From positions 1 to 64,000 of the forward strand of contig NZ_LR594677.1 in NCBI RefSeq assembly GCF_901827205.1: 64,000 nt of DNA, in the 5' to 3' direction. Below, piece by piece: positions 60,091-64,000 of the stretch (its first letter is position 1; the number at the start of each line of letters is the position of its first letter). The position numbers were made by a program, and so were the translations under genes. This DNA is from Variovorax sp. PBS-H4 (GTDB lineage Bacteria > Pseudomonadota > Gammaproteobacteria > Burkholderiales > Burkholderiaceae_C). The notes beneath the pieces are model-generated. The model made no database searches. It was given only the letters and a program-made list of their open reading frames with translations, and had not been told where the DNA came from.

Positions 60091-60399
60091 ATGAAGAAAA
60101 ACGTAGTGATGATGCTTGCAGCAGTCGCGGCCCTGGCCCTGGCCGGCTGCAAGGAAGACAAGCCGCAGGAGGTCGTGCAAACGGTCGAGTGGTTCAAGGA
60201 GCACAAGGCCGAGCGCGAAGCGCAGCTCGCCAAGTGCAAGTCGAACCCTGGCGAGCTGGCCGCAACGCCCAACTGCGTCAACGCCAGCCGCGCCGATTCG
60301 TCTTCGACCTGGAGCGCACGCGGCGGGGCGATCAAGGTAGCGCCTCTTTCCGCTCCGTCTTCGGCCGCTCCGGCCAAGACCGAGGGCAACAACAAATAG
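60091..60399 (+). CDS. eexN: EexN-family entry-exclusion lipoprotein
   Basis: 102 aa. Lipoprotein signal with lipobox LAGC at 17-20. The family pattern TVEWFKEHKAEREAQLAKCK and NPGELAATPNCVNASRA is visible, as in EexN proteins encoded inside virB operons. It should block entry of sister plasmids at the recipient surface. It follows the two GGTGAC elements and starts with AGGAG. Confidence 0.88.
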   Translation: MKKNVVMMLAAVAALALAGCKEDKPQEVVQTVEWFKEHKAEREAQLAKCKSNPGELAATPNCVNASRADSSSTWSARGGAIKVAPLSAPSSAAPAKTEGNNK

Positions 60400-60410
60400 G
60401 ACGGTGACTT

Positions 60411-61496
60411 ATGGACCCGATGGTTTTTCAGTTCATCGGCGAGACAGTGCAGAACGCTACCAATGCGTTCGTGACACCGGCCGCCACGAACTTGATGTAC
60501 GCGCTGCAAATGATCGCCATCACTGGCGTGACGCTCTACATCGTGCTGACCGGCTACGCCATCAGCACGGGCGCGATTGAGTCGCCGTTTTGGACGTTCG
60601 TCAAGCAGTGCGTGAAGATCGTCATCATCGCGGCCTTTGCGCTCACGGTGGACGGATACGCCAACGGGGTGATGGGCGCGCTCAACGGCCTGGAAACGGG
60701 CTTGGCTGACGCGATGAACACGTCGGGCGGGCCGCCCGCCGCGAACATCTATCAGGTGCTCGACCAGTCCCTGGGCAAAGGGCTGGAAATCGTCGCGCAG
60801 TGCTTCCAGAAGGCCGACGAGGCCGGCTGGAACTTCGGCGCTGTGCTCGGCTGGGCCATTGCCGGCGTGGTCGTGGCGCTCGGCACCGTCCTGGTGTCGA
60901 TGCTCGGCGGCGCGGTGGTCATCGTCGCCAAGTTCTCGCTGGCGATTGTGTTCGCCCTGGGGCCGCTGTTCATCCTGGCCTTGATGTTCCCGGCCACGGC
61001 GAAGTTCTTCGATTCCTGGTTTGGGCAGGCGATGAACTACATCCTGACCATCGTCATCATGGCAATCATCATGACGTTTGCCATGCGGGCATACGACGCC
61101 TTCATCGCGGGCGCGGACTTCTCCGGTAGCGGCGACTCGAACCCGATGTTCGCGGCGCTGCAAATCGGCGCGCTGACGGGCGTCCTGGTGTGGATCATCT
61201 TGCAGGCAGGCGGCATAGCCTCCGGCCTTGCCGGTGGCGTCTCGATGGCAGCGATGGGCATTCGCCATTTGGCGATGCCCGTCACGGGTGGTCTGCGTGG
61301 TGCGAAGGGCGTCGGCAACATGGTGAACCCGATGACGACGCGCCGCGATATGCAGTCCGGGATGATGGTCACGGCTCGCCGGGCCAACCATCTGGTGGCC
61401 GGCAACACGATGTGGAACCCGGCCTATCGCCAGCATGTGATGCAGAACATGGGCAAGAACTGGGGCCGCGCCTCGGGCGGCACGGTGAAGCAGTAA
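60411..61496 (+). CDS. virB6: VirB6-like polytopic membrane protein
   Basis: 361 aa with about six transmembrane segments (for example LQMIAITGVTLYIVLTGYAI, VVIVAKFSLAIVFALGPLFI, FGQAMNYILTIVIMAIIMTF) and a cytoplasmic C-terminal tail. TrbL/VirB6 signature FALGPLFI present. Last gene before the terminator at 61519. Confidence 0.92.
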   Translation: MDPMVFQFIGETVQNATNAFVTPAATNLMYALQMIAITGVTLYIVLTGYAISTGAIESPFWTFVKQCVKIVIIAAFALTVDGYANGVMGALNGLETGLADAMNTSGGPPAANIYQVLDQSLGKGLEIVAQCFQKADEAGWNFGAVLGWAIAGVVVALGTVLVSMLGGAVVIVAKFSLAIVFALGPLFILALMFPATAKFFDSWFGQAMNYILTIVIMAIIMTFAMRAYDAFIAGADFSGSGDSNPMFAALQIGALTGVLVWIILQAGGIASGLAGGVSMAAMGIRHLAMPVTGGLRGAKGVGNMVNPMTTRRDMQSGMMVTARRANHLVAGNTMWNPAYRQHVMQNMGKNWGRASGGTVKQ

Positions 61497-61518
61497 GAGG
61501 CCACGGCGGCCACCAACG

Positions 61519-61555
61519 GCCGCCCTGTTTTCACCGAAACAGGGCGGCTTTTTTT
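61519..61555 (+). terminator. Rho-independent terminator after virB6
   Basis: A 12-bp GC-rich stem (GCCGCCCTGTTT paired with AAACAGGGCGGC), 6-nt loop and T7-8 run. Ends the virB2-virB6 unit before the next promoter. Confidence 0.92.
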
Positions 61556-61568
61556 CGTCTTCGCGCAA

Positions 61569-61606
61569 CCAAAATAGGGCACTTTGGTTGTGAATATGGT
61601 ATATTC
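61569..61606 (+). promoter_or_regulatory. 19-bp palindromic operator, site f, plus second palindrome (virB7 operon)
   Basis: CCAAAATAGGGCACTTTGG (61569-61587) is followed 4 bp later by GAATATGGTATATTC (61592-61606), which includes a TATATT -10-like box. About 35 bp before virB7. The two adjacent palindromes suggest tighter or cooperative control. Confidence 0.72.
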
Positions 61607-61641
61607 TGGCGTGCCGATTCATTTCACTTAGGGACACCAAC

Positions 61642-61806
61642 ATGAAACGGGTATCTGTCGTTCTTCTGTTCGCCGCCGCCCTCGCGGGCTGCGCCACGAA
61701 CGCGCGTCCTCCGGTCGTGCCTTCGCTCGAAGGCAAGCCGCGAGTCCAGATCAACAAGCAGGTGCCGCCCGCAGCGGCTCCAGTCAATCAACGAGAAGGG
61801 GAGTAA
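61642..61806 (+). CDS. virB7: VirB7-like small lipoprotein
   Basis: 54 aa. MKRVSVVLLFAAALAGC with the lipobox LAGC at 14-17, then a Pro/Val-rich mature part. Position directly before virB8 and size agree with VirB7/TrwH, which pairs with VirB9 in the outer-membrane core complex. It ends 2 bp before virB8. Confidence 0.82.
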   Translation: MKRVSVVLLFAAALAGCATNARPPVVPSLEGKPRVQINKQVPPAAAPVNQREGE

Positions 61807-61808
61807 TC

Positions 61809-62540
61809 ATGTTCGGACGCAAGAACCGCGCGACTGAACCGGCACCGAGTGCGGAGCCGGAAAAGAGCAAGGGCGAGAAGCTGCACGAGGCGGCTTTGAA
61901 TTGGGAAGCATCGCGCGTGCTCCTGGTCGAGAAGTCGGAGCGCCGCGCCTGGACGATTGCGACGTTCGCCGTGGTGTGCGTGGTGCTGCTGGTAGTCGCC
62001 ATCGCCTTGATGCTGCCGCTCAAGGAAAACACGCCCTACGTCATCCGCGTGGACAACACGACGGGCGTCCCGGACATCGTGACGGCGATGGACACGAAGG
62101 GCGTTCGCTTCGATGAGGTCATGGACAAGTATTGGCTGGCCCAATACGTCCGCTCGCATGAAACCTATGACTGGTACACGCTCCAGAAGGACTACGACAC
62201 CGTGGGCCTGCTGTCCTCGGCTCGCGTGGGCCAGGAATACGCCGCGCTGTTCGAGGGTAAAGACGCCCTCGATAAAAAATACGGCAACTCGGTGCGCGTG
62301 TCGGTCGAGATTGTCAGCGTCGTGCCGAATGGCAAGGGCATCGGCACCGTGCGGTTCATCAAGACGACGAAGCGCGTTGATGATCCCAACTCGCCGGGCA
62401 CTGTCACCAAGTGGGTGGCAACAGTCGCCTACGAGTACCGCAATCCGTCGCTGATCCGCGAAAGCGCCCGACTGGTGAACCCCTTCGGCTTCCAGGTACT
62501 GAGCTACCGCGTCGATCCTGAAATGGGGGTCGCACAATGA
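61809..62540 (+). CDS. virB8: VirB8-like inner-membrane assembly factor
   Basis: 243 aa. Cytoplasmic N-terminus, one transmembrane helix (IATFAVVCVVLLVVAIALML, about 45-64) and a periplasmic NTF2-like domain (TYDWYTLQKDYDTVGLLSSA, NPFGFQVLSYRVDPEM). Overlaps virB9 by ATGA. Confidence 0.94.
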   Translation: MFGRKNRATEPAPSAEPEKSKGEKLHEAALNWEASRVLLVEKSERRAWTIATFAVVCVVLLVVAIALMLPLKENTPYVIRVDNTTGVPDIVTAMDTKGVRFDEVMDKYWLAQYVRSHETYDWYTLQKDYDTVGLLSSARVGQEYAALFEGKDALDKKYGNSVRVSVEIVSVVPNGKGIGTVRFIKTTKRVDDPNSPGTVTKWVATVAYEYRNPSLIRESARLVNPFGFQVLSYRVDPEMGVAQ

Positions 62541-63415
62541 AGAAGATCGCATTCGCCGTGCTGCTGGCACTCGGCGCGGCCACGGCCGCGCAGGCGGCCG
62601 ACGTGCCGGTGGGGTCGCGCTACGACGGCCGCATTCAGTACGTCAACTACAACGCGGGCGATGTCGTCATCGTCCGCGCCTTGCCGGGCCTCGGTGCCCG
62701 CATCGTCTTCGCTGCCGACGAAGAAATCCTTGATGTCGCGTCGGGCTTCACCCAGGGATGGGAGTTCTCCGACCGGCGCAACATCCTGTACGTCAAGCCG
62801 AAGTCGATCAAGACCGGCAGCGGCCAGGAAGCCATCGTGATGGCTCCCGAGGCGGGGAAGTGGGACACCAACTTGATGGTGACGACGAACCGCCGCATGT
62901 ACGACTTCGACTTGAAGCTGCTGCCGGGTGGTGGCAACAGCGGCAAGGCACCGCAGAACCAGCGCGTGGCCTATCGCGTCGAGTTCAAGTACCCCGAGGA
63001 CGAAGCGGCAGCGCGGGCGAGGGCGGCCGACAAGGCAAAGGCGCAAGCGAAGCTCGATGAGAAGCCCGCGCCGCGCAATTGGGCCTACTCGATGCAGGTC
63101 GGCGATGCCTCCGATGGCATCGCGCCGACGATGGCCTACGACGACGGCCGTTTTACCTACCTGAAATTCCCGAACAACCGGGATTTCCCGGCCGTGTTCA
63201 TCGTGGCTGCCGACAAGTCGGAAAGCCTCGTGAACACGCATGTGGACAAGGATGTGCTGGTCGTCCATCGCGTGGCCCGCGAGCTGGTCTTGCGCCTGGG
63301 GAACGCTGTCGTTGGCGTTTACAACGACAAGTACGACGTGGACGGCCTGCCGCCCACTGATGGCACGACGGTTCCCGGCGTGAAGCGCGTAATCGTTGGA
63401 GGGGATGAAGAATGA
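62537..63415 (+). CDS. virB9: VirB9-like outer-membrane core component
   Basis: 292 aa. Signal peptide MKKIAFAVLLALGAATAAQA. The N-terminal beta-domain shows DEEILDVASGFTQGW; the C-terminal domain shows RFTYLKFPNNRDFPAVFIVA and the conserved end GNAVVGVYNDKYDVDGLPPT. Overlaps virB8 and virB10 by ATGA. Confidence 0.94.
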   Translation: MKKIAFAVLLALGAATAAQAADVPVGSRYDGRIQYVNYNAGDVVIVRALPGLGARIVFAADEEILDVASGFTQGWEFSDRRNILYVKPKSIKTGSGQEAIVMAPEAGKWDTNLMVTTNRRMYDFDLKLLPGGGNSGKAPQNQRVAYRVEFKYPEDEAAARARAADKAKAQAKLDEKPAPRNWAYSMQVGDASDGIAPTMAYDDGRFTYLKFPNNRDFPAVFIVAADKSESLVNTHVDKDVLVVHRVARELVLRLGNAVVGVYNDKYDVDGLPPTDGTTVPGVKRVIVGGDEE

Positions 63416-64000
63416 GCAACCAAACCAATCAGCAGGCCGAGCTGGAGACGTTTGACGGCGAGCGCGGCATGCCGAGCGTGAACGATCACGGGCCATCGAC
63501 TGCGAAGCGTGGCCTCATCGTCGTGGTGCTGCTCCTGGTCGTTGGCCTGGGCGGCGGTGCGGCCTACTGGAAGCACAAGCAGCGCGCCGACCGCGAGGCG
63601 GACGCGCAGCAAGCCAAGGCGATGCAACTCACCAGCGCCGTGCCGGCGCGCACCTTCACCGATCCGCCCGAGCTGCCTGGAGCTGCGCCGGCCCCTGCGG
63701 CTCCGGTGCCGGTCGTTCCTGCGCCGAGTGGGGCAGGGCAGGCGAGCGCACCGCCTCTGCCGGGCGATGCGGGCGGCAGCGGCCAGCAACGGCCCGCGCC
63801 TTCGCTGGACAAGTCAGGCTCGGGCCTGATGGCTGTCGCGCAGAAGGGCGACACGGGCGCGGATGCGGGCGGCCAGCCGGGCCGCGCTGCACCGCCGCCC
63901 GAAGGTGGCGGCCTCTCGGCCCTGCTGTCTTCGACGCGCACGCCGTCGCGCAAGGCCGGGCACTTGGGCAATCGCAACTTCATCCTGGCGAAAGGCAGCT
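63412..64000 (+). CDS. virB10: VirB10-like T4SS core protein (partial, runs off the window)
   Basis: First 196 residues visible. A cytoplasmic tail, a transmembrane helix (GLIVVVLLLVVGLGGGAAYW, about 34-53) and a long Pro/Ala/Gly-rich periplasmic linker are followed by the start of the conserved beta-barrel domain (LGNRNFILAKGS). The rest, and any virB11 or virD4, lie beyond the right end. Confidence 0.92.
   Translation, partial: MSNQTNQQAELETFDGERGMPSVNDHGPSTAKRGLIVVVLLLVVGLGGGAAYWKHKQRADREADAQQAKAMQLTSAVPARTFTDPPELPGAAPAPAAPVPVVPAPSGAGQASAPPLPGDAGGSGQQRPAPSLDKSGSGLMAVAQKGDTGADAGGQPGRAAPPPEGGGLSALLSSTRTPSRKAGHLGNRNFILAKGS

Noticed and set aside
42389..61606. The 19-bp palindromes as RK2-type KorA or KorB operators
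   Set aside because: They do not match GTTTAGCTAAAC or TTTAGCSGCTAAA; any KorA link here would need a different specificity.

Overview
The window looks like plasmid DNA of a betaproteobacterium (Burkholderiales, probably Comamonadaceae such as Variovorax, Hydrogenophaga or Comamonas). That assignment is inferred from three things: IS1071, a chlorocatechol (modified ortho-cleavage) gene set, and a GC-rich backbone with a VirB-type transfer system, topA between virB1 and virB2, a VirD2-like relaxase, kfrA and a korA-incC-korB block. This backbone layout is the one I associate with PromA-group broad-host-range plasmids. No tRNA, rRNA or CRISPR array was seen.

Layout. (1) 1-8.3 kb: a first maintenance module with parA, an array of 19-bp palindromes that looks like a centromere, parB, an IS21-family insertion with a 7-bp target duplication, and a long tyrosine recombinase. 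(2) 8.3-17.8 kb: a pile-up of mobile elements. Two identical IS3-family copies lie in opposite orientations, with a one-ORF IS3-family element and a second IS21-family element between and around them. They break a lysR gene and a SWIB-domain gene. (3) 17.8-33.2 kb: two IS1071 copies in direct orientation bracket a chlorocatechol degradation cluster (dioxygenase, Bug/TctC protein, MarR regulator, YciI-like protein, maleylacetate reductase, chloromuconate cycloisomerase, dienelactone hydrolase). A LysR gene at each end is truncated, one by IS1071 and one by IS66. The second IS1071 is itself interrupted by a 177-bp MITE. (4) 33.2-64 kb: the conjugative backbone. In order it holds relaxase and MobC with an oriT candidate, DUF192-korB-incC-korA-ssb, an iteron-like oriV candidate with two DnaA boxes, a RepB-type primase, kfrA, many small minus-strand genes, radC, a nuclease-repA operon, and a plus-strand virB1-topA-virB2-3-4-5-eexN-virB6-7-8-9-10 transfer region that runs off the right end.

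How it works together. The backbone genes form translationally coupled operons with many ATGA overlaps. Six transcription units share a 19-bp AT-rich palindrome (CCAAA-N9-TTTGG or close to it) near their start, which points to one repressor for repA and transfer expression. A second family, fourteen 40-bp elements of the form GGYGAC-N28-GTCRCC, sits at backbone gene borders. Its arms are fixed, while the centre varies in sequence but usually stays self-complementary. I do not recognise this family, and it is the most interesting signal in the window.

Two unrelated ParA/ParB pairs, each with a candidate ParB-site palindrome inside the parB-type gene, suggest that the molecule may be a fusion of two plasmids. 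The catabolic genes handle only the lower pathway from chlorocatechol to 3-oxoadipate; no ring-hydroxylating dioxygenase for the upper pathway is in view.
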